Part shown: positions 26,558 through 35,430 of the stretch, piece by piece
Layout of the letters: each line of letters starts with the position of its first letter
Numbering within the stretch: position 1 is the stretch's first letter
Assembly (NCBI GenBank): GCA_030037705.1
Contig: JASHQE010000174.1
Location: 1-64,000 of the forward strand
Source of the DNA: Acidobacteriaceae bacterium
GTDB lineage: Bacteria > Acidobacteriota > Terriglobia > Terriglobales > Acidobacteriaceae
Direction: 5' to 3'
Length of the DNA: 64,000 nt
Notes under the pieces: model-generated
Told to the model about the DNA's origin: nothing
The model's input: only the letters and a program-made list of their open reading frames with translations
Databases searched by the model: none
Program-made: the position numbers and the translations under genes

Positions 26558-27802
26558 ATGTGTGCAGTATTGCAGGGACAGAAACACGATGGCCTGAGCA
26601 AGACAGCCAAGAACGCGATCATGGAACAGCTCGATCGCCTGCTTGCAAGCCCCTATTTCAGCCACAGCCGGCGGTTCCCCAACTTTCTTCGCTTCGTGGT
26701 TGAACACACCCTGGCCGGCGATGTCGAAGACATCAAGGAGCGGACCCTCGGCATCGAGATCTTCGGCAAAGACGCCGACTACGACACCGCCGCCGACCCC
26801 ATCGTCCGCGTCACCGCCGCCGAGATCCGCAAGCGCGTTGCCCAGTATTACCAGGACCCGGCCCACGACAGCGAGCTGCGCATTACCCTTCCCTCAGGCT
26901 CCTACATTCCGCAATTCCACAGCCCTAAGGGAGTCAGCATCCCGAGTCTGCCGGATGCCGTCGCCGCCGATCCGATTATCGACCCGCCCGTGGATCCGCC
27001 GGTACGCCATATAGTCCATCACCACCTTCCCTGGAAGGTAACGGCCATCGCCGCTGGCGCCTGCCTGCTGCTGATTGCGTCGTGGTTTTTCTGGCAGCGC
27101 ACTCATCGTTCCGCCTTCGATATCTTCTGGCAGCCGCTGTTCAGCTCCAATGAACCGGCGCTCGTCTGCGTCGCCGATCAGCTCGAGTACTCTGAGATTG
27201 CGTTGCGCGATGCTGCCGAGCCAACCCATCAGATCATTCTCAAAGATAGCCTCACCGCGGTGGTCATCGACGACCTCAACGCGACTATCAAGGTTGCCGG
27301 AGTGCTGCAGTCCGGAGGCAAGCAGTACACGCTCAAAGGCGAGGGTGCAACCACACTCGACGATCTGCGCCGCGGTCCCACCATCTTTGTGGGCGCATTC
27401 GACAACGCCTGGACCCTGCGCCTGACCAATCCGCTGCGCTATCACTTTGCCAACGATGCCAACATGACCCACCTGTGGATCGCCGACAATACGGCTCCCG
27501 GACCTACCCGCTGGATGGTCGACCGCAATGTGCAGATGGCTACCAATAATTACCGCGACTATGCAATCCTGGCGAGATTTACTGACGCCAATACCGGAAA
27601 AGTGGCGATCGTGGTTGCCGGCATCGGCCGTGGCGGCACACGCGTGGCGGGCGAGTTCCTCACCGACAACTCCGATTTAGCCCAATTGATACGTTTGATC
27701 CACGCCGCTGGCGACAAGAAAAATCTCGAAGTGGTTCTGAGCACGCAAATCATCGACGGTGAACCCGGATCACCAAAAATTGAAGCGACCTACTTCTGGT
27801 AA
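26558..27802 (+). CDS. Membrane-tethered regulator, paralogue B
   Basis: A 414-residue paralogue of the protein at 8170-9696. Residues about 20-121 form the cytoplasmic domain (IKERTLGIEIFGKDADYD, DPIVRVTAAEIRKRV, LPSGSYIPQF). One membrane helix lies at about 160-179 (VTAIAAGACLLLIASWFFWQ). The C-terminal 230 residues should be periplasmic. This last part aligns with paralogue A in several blocks: GPTIFVGAFDNAWTLRL with DNFVFLGSPRSNPWTALF, YAILARFTDANTGKVAIVVAGI with FGIVAFVRNPDQNGQVLLLAGA, and LEVVLSTQI near the C-terminus. GGAG lies ten bases before the ATG. It is divergent from receptor B, which it probably controls, and convergent with the GH2 gene. DNA binding is inferred, not shown. Confidence 0.72.
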   Translation: MCAVLQGQKHDGLSKTAKNAIMEQLDRLLASPYFSHSRRFPNFLRFVVEHTLAGDVEDIKERTLGIEIFGKDADYDTAADPIVRVTAAEIRKRVAQYYQDPAHDSELRITLPSGSYIPQFHSPKGVSIPSLPDAVAADPIIDPPVDPPVRHIVHHHLPWKVTAIAAGACLLLIASWFFWQRTHRSAFDIFWQPLFSSNEPALVCVADQLEYSEIALRDAAEPTHQIILKDSLTAVVIDDLNATIKVAGVLQSGGKQYTLKGEGATTLDDLRRGPTIFVGAFDNAWTLRLTNPLRYHFANDANMTHLWIADNTAPGPTRWMVDRNVQMATNNYRDYAILARFTDANTGKVAIVVAGIGRGGTRVAGEFLTDNSDLAQLIRLIHAAGDKKNLEVVLSTQIIDGEPGSPKIEATYFW

Positions 27803-27857
27803 ACGCCACCCTACACGATTTTCAAAAAAGCCAACATTCATTCGGGAACTGCTCTAA
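27803..27857. repeat. Half copy of the CAGTTCCCGAAT palindromic element
   Basis: Directly after the regulator stop, the sequence ACGCCACCCTA, then TTTCAAAAAA, then CATTCATTCGGGAACTGCTC repeats with few changes the right half of the complete element at 46577-46693. The left half is missing. Confidence 0.7.
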
Positions 27858-27860
27858 CCT

Positions 27861-30356
27861 TCAGGCGGAGATAGATAGAAAGGCGGGTTCAATTCCTTCG
27901 CTGGTGATGCCTGCGATACATGCGTTGCCATTGCAGCGTATGGAGATGCGCGCGCGGCCGTTGTAGAGTTGCACGACGCGCGAGCCGGTGGACGTGCCCT
28001 GGTTGTCGATGAGGCTTCCGCTGCCGGCGAGGGAAAAGCGCACGACGTTCCTCGCGTCGAGGCAAAGCACGCCTTTGGCGTCGAAAGCCGTGGCTTCAAT
28101 GGCAACGGTGTCCTTGTCGCGGGCGATCTGCACAAGCGCGAAACGCACGGGCTTGCCCCAGTTCACTGTCTGGTACTCGAACTCGATCTCATCGGTAACG
28201 GTGACGCCGTTTTTGCTCGCGACCACGCGAAGATGATTCTTGCCGGGAGCGAACTTCACCATCCAGCGCAGCCCGGCAGCGGGAAAATCCTGGCTGTTGC
28301 GCTGCTTCGTGCCAGCAGACGCACCATTGACAAAGAGCTCGGCCGTAGGACAGTTGGAATAGACCTTTACGATGCGTGCTTGCCCCTCCGCGCCCCAACG
28401 CACCGGCCAGGAATGGCCGTAGATGTGGGCCATGGGTGCTTCGGCCCAATAAGACTGAAAGACGAAGTAACCCTCCTTTTTCGTCATATCGCGTTCGATG
28501 ACGCCTTTTTGGTTTACGCGCGGTACGGGGTTCTCGACACGTAAGGGCGTGGTGAAGTCCTTAAAGGACCATTGCGCCGATCCACTCAACCAGGGCAACG
28601 TCTCCTGCACCTTAAGGTACCAATCGAAGAGGTCGCAAGCGTAAGTCTCGGACCAATCGCCATCGCGCGAGACGCGCGGATTGCCTCCGGTTGGTAGATA
28701 GGCGAGACCGCGTTCAGCGGTATCCGCATCGGACGGAACCGTAGAGAGGCCTTCGTCGGGCATTTCAGAGTGGCGGCGCGCGTGACTGTCAGCCCCCCAC
28801 TCGATGTGAACAAAACGCTTGACCTGGTTCCGCTCTTCTTCGAGGGCGCTCTGATACTCGGTGTAAATGCCGCTATACCAGCCGGCCCAAATTGACGGCG
28901 AGTAGACATCTGGAATGTCGCGCGCGAAGTCACAGCGGCGAAAGGAGGTGAAACGCGCGGGATCCATGGCGTGGGCCAGATCGTTCATCTCCTGCATGAA
29001 GCCGCGTATGGCGGTCTGGTCGGTCGCCGGATACTCGCCGGGCCAGTCGTCTTCGTTGCCCAGGCCCCACATCAGCACACTGGGGTGGTTGAAGTGCTGA
29101 TCGATCATATTGGCGAGCATGAGGCGGGTCTGGTTTTTCCATTCCTCGTCGCCAACGCCCGAGCGGCACCACGGCGCCTCTTCCCAAACCAGGATGCCGA
29201 GTTCGTCGCACAGATCGAGCACCAGTTTCGACTGCTGATAGTGGCCGAGGCGAATAAAATTCGCGCCCATCGCTTTGACCAGCTCGATTTCAGTACGGAT
29301 GAGTGCATCAGGTTGGGCCGCTGCAAAGCCGGCGTGGTCCATATGGCGCTGCGTTCCGCGCAGCAGCAGTCGTTCGCCATTCAGCTTGAAGGGCCCGTGC
29401 TCCACAAACTCCGTGTGGCGGATGCCGAATCGCTCCTTCACTATGCTTTTGCCGTAGGACGTGGTGAGAATGACGCTGCAGGTGTAGAGATGGGGATGCG
29501 CGGGCGACCAGAGAGCAGGCGAGGCAACGCTGGCGGATGCAATTTCCGCTTCAGCGTCCCAAGCAGAGAGCGATTTTTCGCAATGAGCGATGGTTTTACC
29601 GTCAGCATCGGTGATTTCGACAGTAAGAGCAGCGCTGCCCGTGAATTTTACCGGATTGTAGAGACGAGCCTTCACCTTGATGCTCGCTGCCGCGCCGGGG
29701 ATCACAGACGGCGCGATGTGAACCGACTCCAACGAGACCGCCGGAACGTAGGCCAGATGCACGTGACGATAAAGACCGCCGTAGAGACTGAAGTCGCTCA
29801 GGTCGGAGGGAGGCCGCTCGAGATTTTCGGAGTTATCGCAGAGAACGGCGATGGGAACGCCGGCTTTGTCTGCAGGCGCGGCAGCGACTGCATCGGTAAC
29901 ATCGAACACGAATTCGTCATATCCACCCACGTGCGATCCAACCAGCGTGTCGCCGACATATACGTGTGAGGTTTGCCCGGCTCCCTCAAAGTAAAGCAGC
30001 GTGCGGCCATCCTTGATAGGGTTGGCGACAGGCATGTGTGTGCGGTACCAGCCGTGACCGCGATAATAGGGCGTATCGGGATCGCATGCATCGTAGTCGT
30101 TGAAACAGTGGGGCAGAGAGACTTTTTCCCAGACGGCGATCTCGTTGCCGCGCCAAACTTCCCAAGGCCCGTCGAGCGCGCCGCGGTAATATTCCCATCC
30201 GAAATCGAGACATTGCGAGGCCGAGCATGCCTCAGCGTTGGCGAGAACGGGACGCACAAGGGACGCGGGTAGCGCTAATCTCCCGTGTGTGGCAGCCGCG
30301 ACTGCGGCTATCGATTTTAAGAAGCCTCGGCGCGAAAAATTAGATGAGTGCGGCAT
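27861..30356 (-). CDS. GH2 beta-galactosidase, Tat-exported
   Basis: Family 2 retaining beta-glycosidase, most likely a beta-galactosidase. The twin-arginine signal FSRRGFLKSIAAVAAA supports the ATG at 30356; the frame is open to 30389. The sugar-binding domain (WYRTHMPVANPI, LLYFEGAGQTSHVYVG) leads to an immunoglobulin-like domain and the barrel. The acid/base Glu is in HPSVLMWGLGNEDDW and the nucleophile Glu is probably in FVHIEWGADSHARRH. Further C-terminal beta-sandwich modules follow, to about 831 residues. It lies downstream of the third Oar-type receptor in the same direction, separated by about 280 bases, so the two probably serve the same galactose-containing substrate. Other GH2 activities such as beta-glucuronidase or beta-mannosidase are less likely but not excluded. 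Confidence 0.88.
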   Translation of the reverse strand: MPHSSNFSRRGFLKSIAAVAAATHGRLALPASLVRPVLANAEACSASQCLDFGWEYYRGALDGPWEVWRGNEIAVWEKVSLPHCFNDYDACDPDTPYYRGHGWYRTHMPVANPIKDGRTLLYFEGAGQTSHVYVGDTLVGSHVGGYDEFVFDVTDAVAAAPADKAGVPIAVLCDNSENLERPPSDLSDFSLYGGLYRHVHLAYVPAVSLESVHIAPSVIPGAAASIKVKARLYNPVKFTGSAALTVEITDADGKTIAHCEKSLSAWDAEAEIASASVASPALWSPAHPHLYTCSVILTTSYGKSIVKERFGIRHTEFVEHGPFKLNGERLLLRGTQRHMDHAGFAAAQPDALIRTEIELVKAMGANFIRLGHYQQSKLVLDLCDELGILVWEEAPWCRSGVGDEEWKNQTRLMLANMIDQHFNHPSVLMWGLGNEDDWPGEYPATDQTAIRGFMQEMNDLAHAMDPARFTSFRRCDFARDIPDVYSPSIWAGWYSGIYTEYQSALEEERNQVKRFVHIEWGADSHARRHSEMPDEGLSTVPSDADTAERGLAYLPTGGNPRVSRDGDWSETYACDLFDWYLKVQETLPWLSGSAQWSFKDFTTPLRVENPVPRVNQKGVIERDMTKKEGYFVFQSYWAEAPMAHIYGHSWPVRWGAEGQARIVKVYSNCPTAELFVNGASAGTKQRNSQDFPAAGLRWMVKFAPGKNHLRVVASKNGVTVTDEIEFEYQTVNWGKPVRFALVQIARDKDTVAIEATAFDAKGVLCLDARNVVRFSLAGSGSLIDNQGTSTGSRVVQLYNGRARISIRCNGNACIAGITSEGIEPAFLSISA

Positions 30357-30564
30357 AAACTGTTTGTTCCATTCGTCAGAGCCATGCAACCGCTTTTTAG
30401 GTAAAAACCCGGCTTTTACAAGTCTGAAACCAGACCTGCTGCTTCTTCAAGATGTTGTTTTCGCTCATGCCCGGCAAGCGCAACGCGAAATCCCAGGATG
30501 TGAACCGAAGCGCCTGCTCACACCGCGGTTAGGAAGCTCCCATGCGGAACTCCGTGCTCCGGTT

Positions 30565-30596
30565 ACTCCGATGCATGGAGGCCCACGCATCGGAGT
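30565..30596. terminator. Stem-loop between receptor C and GH2 genes
   Basis: A perfect 10-bp stem, ACTCCGATGC (30565-30574) and GCATCGGAGT (30587-30596), with a 12-base loop, located just after the receptor stop in the leftward direction. There is no T-run, so it is either a processing or stabilising hairpin or a weak terminator. It could separate receptor from GH2 expression. Confidence 0.4.
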
Positions 30597-30638
30597 TGAT
30601 CATAAACCGGGGAATGGAGCGCTCCGTGCTTGGATTCG

Positions 30639-33600
30639 CTAGAAGCTGAAGCGAAGGCTGAACTGCACCTGCCGCGCCGCGTTGTTGGAGCTGAGATGCA
30701 GGTTTTGCGTGCCATCTGTTCCATTTGGGCCAACAGAACCCTGGTTGTTAAAGAGGTTGAAAACATCCATATTGAAGCGGAAGTTCATCGTTTCGGTCAC
30801 GGGGAAGACCTTGAAGAGCGAGGCATCGTTGACCATGTTGAACGGCCCGTTCAGGACGGTCTTGGAGAACGGGTTGGCACCGGAATAGCTACCGCTTGAA
30901 GATGTGTTGGGGCTTGGCTGATAGGTGATGGTATTGAGAGTAGACGACCCGGGGAAGATCAGGCTAACCTCGTTGTCGCCGAAATAGGTATCTGTGACCG
31001 TCTTGCCGTTGGCGGGAGCTGCGCAACCCTGGCCCATGGGGGTTTGATAAGGCGCATAGTTTGACGGCAACCCTGAGACGGTAGCCGCCAATCCGGCGCC
31101 GCAGGTGTTCGTTGAGATCGCCGTGGGTGCAATGTAACCATTCCACCACAGGTACTCGGAGTAGCAAGTTCCGCTGCGGCAGTCAGTAATGCGCGCGCCG
31201 TGCTTATAGACCTTCAGAGGATTTGTGGGTCCCCAGTTAGTAGCGGTGATGGTGAAATCAGACGAATAGAGGTTGGCGTCGCCGGCGATTTGGTAGCCGC
31301 CGATGAGCTCATCTACCAGTTTGTTCACGCCAGCGAAGTACCGCTTCCCGCGTCCGAAGGGCAGGTCGAAGATGTAGGTGTACTGCAGTTGCTGTTTGGG
31401 CGTCGCTGTATCAACGGTCCCATAGTTTTCGAACTTATTGAGTGCTTTGTAATAGCCCCAACTGGGAGTGCCCGTCGGCGGCGGAGGCGGTATTGCCGGT
31501 GCGATCGGCGTGCCAGCGGCTGTGTCAGGCGCGCCGACTGCCGCGCATGGCGTAGCTGCATTCGAGTTTGAAGAGCTCGTTGTACACGCCGCATAGTTTT
31601 GGGTGGATAGACCGGTGTAACCGTAGTCCGCATAGGGATTGACCTGGTTGTCGCGGCTCCAGTTGCCTCCTACTCTCAGGTTCTTCTGCCAGTCGTACAT
31701 CACCTGCCAAGCGATGCCGTGATGGTAGAGCTTCTGATAGCTGACCTGGAGCTGGTTGTCGTTCGACCAGCCGCTCTTCTGGCTGAGAGCATTAGCGCCC
31801 CAGGTGGTTTGATCGTAAGGGCCTGTTGCCGTGCTCGCGTACGTGTTGGCCAGCGACGTTCCGATCACCGAAGCTCCACCGTTGGGGATGGCCTGACCGT
31901 GCACCATCTCCCATGTGTAATTGGAGGGGTGCTGGTTGTAGTAAAAGTATTGATCGAGCTTGCCGCCGTGAGACCAGACGTAGCTGACGCGCAGGGCGGA
32001 GTTCCACTTCAGGGGCTGCTCGATCGTGAAGTTGACGTTTGTGGCGATATCAGCCGGATACTCCGGATTCATAGCGAAGTTGGAGAAGCCCGGCAGGATG
32101 GAGGTGGTTGTGGAGGAATTGACCGCGTTCTGATCATTCGTACCCATTACGGGCATACAGCCAGCACTCGTACCGCAGGCGCTTGGCAATGGGTTGGTGC
32201 TGCTTTGCTGCGCTCGCAGCTCGAATCCGGCCAGACCGTCAGGAGACTGCGCCGCATTGGTGTAGCTTATGCCATAGCCGATCTGAAATGGGTTGTTGCC
32301 GGCGACATTCTTGACCGAACTGCGGAAAGGCACTGGAAATGCGTACATCCCGTAGCCACCGCGCAGTACGGTTCCCCACTTGCCGAAAGGTTGCCAGGCA
32401 ACCCCCAGGCGAGGCAGGAAGACCAGGTTGTCGTCCTTGAGAATCTTTGCCGGCATACCAGCCTGCTGGGGAGTTTCGAACTTGACGCCGTCATACTCAT
32501 CGTTGGCGACGGCAGCCTGCGTGGTGAATCCCTCGGCGATGAGGGTTGAGATGGGAGCCGCCGTAACCATGGCGTCATTGGCCAGATCGAATCCAGTCAT
32601 CAGGCCGTACTTCTCCCACATAGCCGGGTGGGCTTCATAGCGCAGCCCCATGTTAACCGTCAGGTTCCGGAACATGCGGTAATTGTCTTGGATATAGGCA
32701 TCAAACTCCATGTCGTGCATGTGCTGGTAGGCCGCCTGCTTGTTGACGTTGTACTGGTAGGCGCCGCCGAGGTAGAAGTCGGCATTGAGCTGACCGGTAT
32801 TCGCCGTGTCGCCGTATGTGCCGCTTGTAATGGTGCTGGGATTGAGCAATCCGGTGGCGTCGCCGTTGAACTGGATATTGTCCTGGGCCTCATCCGGACG
32901 CGATCCGAAGCGCTCATGGCGGTAACGTCCTCCGAACATGATCTGATGCTTGCCCGAGGTCTTCACCAGGTTCTCGTCGAGATTACTGATGACCTGCGTG
33001 ACTGAGTAGATAAATTGGGTGCCGTTCGCCGGGAAGACGATGTTCTCAAAGTACGGGAAGCCGACCTCACCGAAGTTGTTGGGCAGCCCCATCTCCTGTT
33101 CAAAATTGGTCAGGGGCGCGCCGCCAGCGTTGTTATACTCAGCGAACCACTGCTGGCTGGCGATGGTTTCGGCATAAAACGTAGGCGAGAAGATGTGCGT
33201 GTAAGCAGCCGCAGTGTTGAACATGTTGTAGTAATAGGCTGTCTCCCCGCTGGCGGCTGCCGGATAGGATACGCCATTTACTGACGCCGCGATGGTGGCC
33301 GGCTGATTGCTCGGCTGATTGCGCAGCACGGTTTCGTGCACCGGCGTATTGGTATAGCGCACATAGGCACGATTGTTCTCGTTGAATACTTGATCCAGAC
33401 GGAAGGTATAGGTTGGGGCGCGGACCTCAGTTGGGTTATTGGCATTGAGGTTCGTCTGCACCAAAGGATTGACATTGGCATACTGCGAGCTGGGCAGCGG
33501 ACTGATTGCATTCAGGACGGCCGCAGTGGGCGATTCACGATTTGATGGAATGCAATTGATGTCGCCATTACAGTTCGACGGTCCGCTACCCGGACCTTCA

Positions 33601-34745
33601 GAGTACTCCTGTGTGAAGGTCTGACGAGTCCACGTGTGCGTGGCTGCGTTGTACTGTGTCGTGTTGGGATCGTACAGGGTCTGCAGCACGCCAGAACTGT
33701 TGGTCAGGGTGCTGAAATCGCCGTTACGCCAGAGAGATGAAGGAACGGTCGCGGTTTCACCCGCGATGCTGGCCAGCGAATAACGTTCGTAGGCAAAAAA
33801 GAAGAATGACTTGTCTTTTCCGTGATAGAGGTGGGGAAAGACTATAGGCCCGCCTACCGAGGCGCCAAACTCGTTGCGGATGTAGGGAGGAGAAACGTAG
33901 TTCGACGGATTCTGCCTTTGCTTGGCTACGCCCCAGTAGGAGTTGCGGGCCGTCTCAAAGAGCGATCCGTGAAGTTGGTTCGTGCCCGACTTGGTGGTGA
34001 TAACGCCCGTCGCCGGAGTCGCGTACTCCGCGCTGGTGCCGGTGGTTTCGACACGGACTTCCTGAATGGAGTCGGGGTCAGGAAACTGATAGGAGCCTAC
34101 GTGCCCGCCGCCGAACTCGCGGCTGGTCAGCGTGACCCCATCGGCAACGTATTCCATGCCGTAACCCATGAGGCCGTTGGCGCACTGACCATTGCTATCC
34201 TCCGAGCAGCTGCCCAGGCCGGGAGTGGTCTCCGCCGCTAACTGGATAATGTTTCGGCCATTCATGGGTAGCTGATTAATGCGCTGATTCTCGAGCGTGG
34301 AAGCAAGGGTGCCGTTATCGGTAGTAATCAACTGGACGGTGCTGGCGGAGACTTCGATCTGCTGGGTGACTTCACCCGCGATCATAGTGGCGTTGATGAC
34401 GGCGTCTTGCGAGACGAGCAGTTCGATGGACTGCTCGAAGGTCTTCATGCCGCTCGCAGAGATACTGACTTTGTAGATGCCAGTGAAGAGATCGGGAACC
34501 TGGTAGAAACCGACGCTATTGGATTTAGCGTCGACCGCCACACCCGTGGCAGTGTTGACTACATGGATGGCGGCTCCAGGGATAACCGCGCCTGTAGAGT
34601 CCGTGATGGTCCCCTGAATGGAACCAGCGCCGCTCTGGGCGGTTGCCACCGAGGTGCACAATGCGATCCCGAGCGTAATGACTGCGACCGTCTGGATACT
34701 CGAAGCGCAAAGAGCGCTCGTGAGACATCTGAGTAAGGTCTTCAT
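30639..34745 (-). CDS. Oar-type TonB-dependent receptor C
   Basis: The largest receptor in the window, 1368 residues. AGGAGG lies 11 bases before the ATG at 34745. The signal peptide (TVAVITLGIALCTSVATAQ) precedes a carboxypeptidase-regulatory-like domain (GSIQGTITDSTGAVIPGAAI, VGFYQVPDLFTGIYKVSI), a plug (IEVSASTVQLITTDNG, INQLPMNGRNIIQLA, EYVADGVTLTSREFGGG) and a barrel ending QVQFSLRFSF with terminal Phe. A Pro/Ala-rich stretch (IAPAIPPPPPTGTPSWG) sits in a barrel loop. Unlike receptors A and B it has no paralogous regulator beside it; a GH2 beta-galactosidase follows downstream. The ligand is unknown, plausibly a galactose-containing oligosaccharide. Confidence 0.92.
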   Translation of the reverse strand: MKTLLRCLTSALCASSIQTVAVITLGIALCTSVATAQSGAGSIQGTITDSTGAVIPGAAIHVVNTATGVAVDAKSNSVGFYQVPDLFTGIYKVSISASGMKTFEQSIELLVSQDAVINATMIAGEVTQQIEVSASTVQLITTDNGTLASTLENQRINQLPMNGRNIIQLAAETTPGLGSCSEDSNGQCANGLMGYGMEYVADGVTLTSREFGGGHVGSYQFPDPDSIQEVRVETTGTSAEYATPATGVITTKSGTNQLHGSLFETARNSYWGVAKQRQNPSNYVSPPYIRNEFGASVGGPIVFPHLYHGKDKSFFFFAYERYSLASIAGETATVPSSLWRNGDFSTLTNSSGVLQTLYDPNTTQYNAATHTWTRQTFTQEYSEGPGSGPSNCNGDINCIPSNRESPTAAVLNAISPLPSSQYANVNPLVQTNLNANNPTEVRAPTYTFRLDQVFNENNRAYVRYTNTPVHETVLRNQPSNQPATIAASVNGVSYPAAASGETAYYYNMFNTAAAYTHIFSPTFYAETIASQQWFAEYNNAGGAPLTNFEQEMGLPNNFGEVGFPYFENIVFPANGTQFIYSVTQVISNLDENLVKTSGKHQIMFGGRYRHERFGSRPDEAQDNIQFNGDATGLLNPSTITSGTYGDTANTGQLNADFYLGGAYQYNVNKQAAYQHMHDMEFDAYIQDNYRMFRNLTVNMGLRYEAHPAMWEKYGLMTGFDLANDAMVTAAPISTLIAEGFTTQAAVANDEYDGVKFETPQQAGMPAKILKDDNLVFLPRLGVAWQPFGKWGTVLRGGYGMYAFPVPFRSSVKNVAGNNPFQIGYGISYTNAAQSPDGLAGFELRAQQSSTNPLPSACGTSAGCMPVMGTNDQNAVNSSTTTSILPGFSNFAMNPEYPADIATNVNFTIEQPLKWNSALRVSYVWSHGGKLDQYFYYNQHPSNYTWEMVHGQAIPNGGASVIGTSLANTYASTATGPYDQTTWGANALSQKSGWSNDNQLQVSYQKLYHHGIAWQVMYDWQKNLRVGGNWSRDNQVNPYADYGYTGLSTQNYAACTTSSSNSNAATPCAAVGAPDTAAGTPIAPAIPPPPPTGTPSWGYYKALNKFENYGTVDTATPKQQLQYTYIFDLPFGRGKRYFAGVNKLVDELIGGYQIAGDANLYSSDFTITATNWGPTNPLKVYKHGARITDCRSGTCYSEYLWWNGYIAPTAISTNTCGAGLAATVSGLPSNYAPYQTPMGQGCAAPANGKTVTDTYFGDNEVSLIFPGSSTLNTITYQPSPNTSSSGSYSGANPFSKTVLNGPFNMVNDASLFKVFPVTETMNFRFNMDVFNLFNNQGSVGPNGTDGTQNLHLSSNNAARQVQFSLRFSF

Positions 34746-35430
34746 AATTAACGTATCCTCCTGAAGAAATCCCGGCTATTTTGTTGTTGCTTCGGCGTTT
34801 TATGCCGAAGATCATCTAAACAAGCGATTGTTTGAATAGGAAAAACACAATTACTTAAAAGTGGGGCGATTAGAGCACATCAAAAAATAAGCTGTCAAGC
34901 CATTTCTTTCCAATGAACAAACGATTGATTTAGACAAATATAGCCATAACGATGGATTTGCTTCCTGAGGCGCTTTTATTTTTTCCCGCAAAAAAGAATG
35001 CGTTTACAGGGTAGATATTTTATGCAAACCATTGTCTAAGTAGATTTATCAAATCCTCTGAACTCTATTGAATCCGACGAGAGCTCCCTTGGCTTCACAG
35101 TTTTATTGTGCGGTGACAATTTCTTTTGGAACAAAGGTTTGCATAAGAAACCTGTACCGTGGGGTCGATTAGAAAGTGAGGACCGACCGTAGCAGCGATG
35201 AGCAGCGAAGCAAAATGAGGATGCGGTTAGCGAAGGGATCCAGATGTCTGGTGTACCGCGAGACGATGTCCTAATTGTCACAAACCTGGTTGGGGTCCAG
35301 TTGGACGGAACCGGTCCTGACGATGCACCATAGCTCGTCGCCGCTCTGTGGGTCGTTTGCGCAGGCCAAGCCCATCACGAGGAGAGTACGTGATACAGGA
35401 ACTGCTCTCGCGCCCCGTCGCTTTCAATGA
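34746..35430. other. Intergenic region upstream of receptor C
   Basis: No convincing gene. A 7-bp hairpin, CTTCGGC-GTTTTAT-GCCGAAG at 34790-34810, lies in the probable leader. Candidate operators are listed separately. The stretch 34840-35030 is AT-rich. A leftward open frame of 81 codons at 35036-35281 matches nothing I know and is probably fortuitous or a relic. Confidence 0.4.
34818..34930. promoter_or_regulatory. Candidate operators upstream of receptor C
   Basis: AAACAAGCGATTGTTT at 34818-34833 is palindromic in 14 of 16 positions, with the central CG flanked by A/T typical of LacI-family sites. A related AACAAACGATTGATT follows at 34916-34930. The shared core AANCGATTG also occurs upstream of receptors A and B. 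Binding protein unknown. Confidence 0.4.

Noticed and set aside
35036-35281. 81-codon leftward frame upstream of receptor C
   Set aside because: No ribosome-binding site or family; probably chance or a decayed gene.
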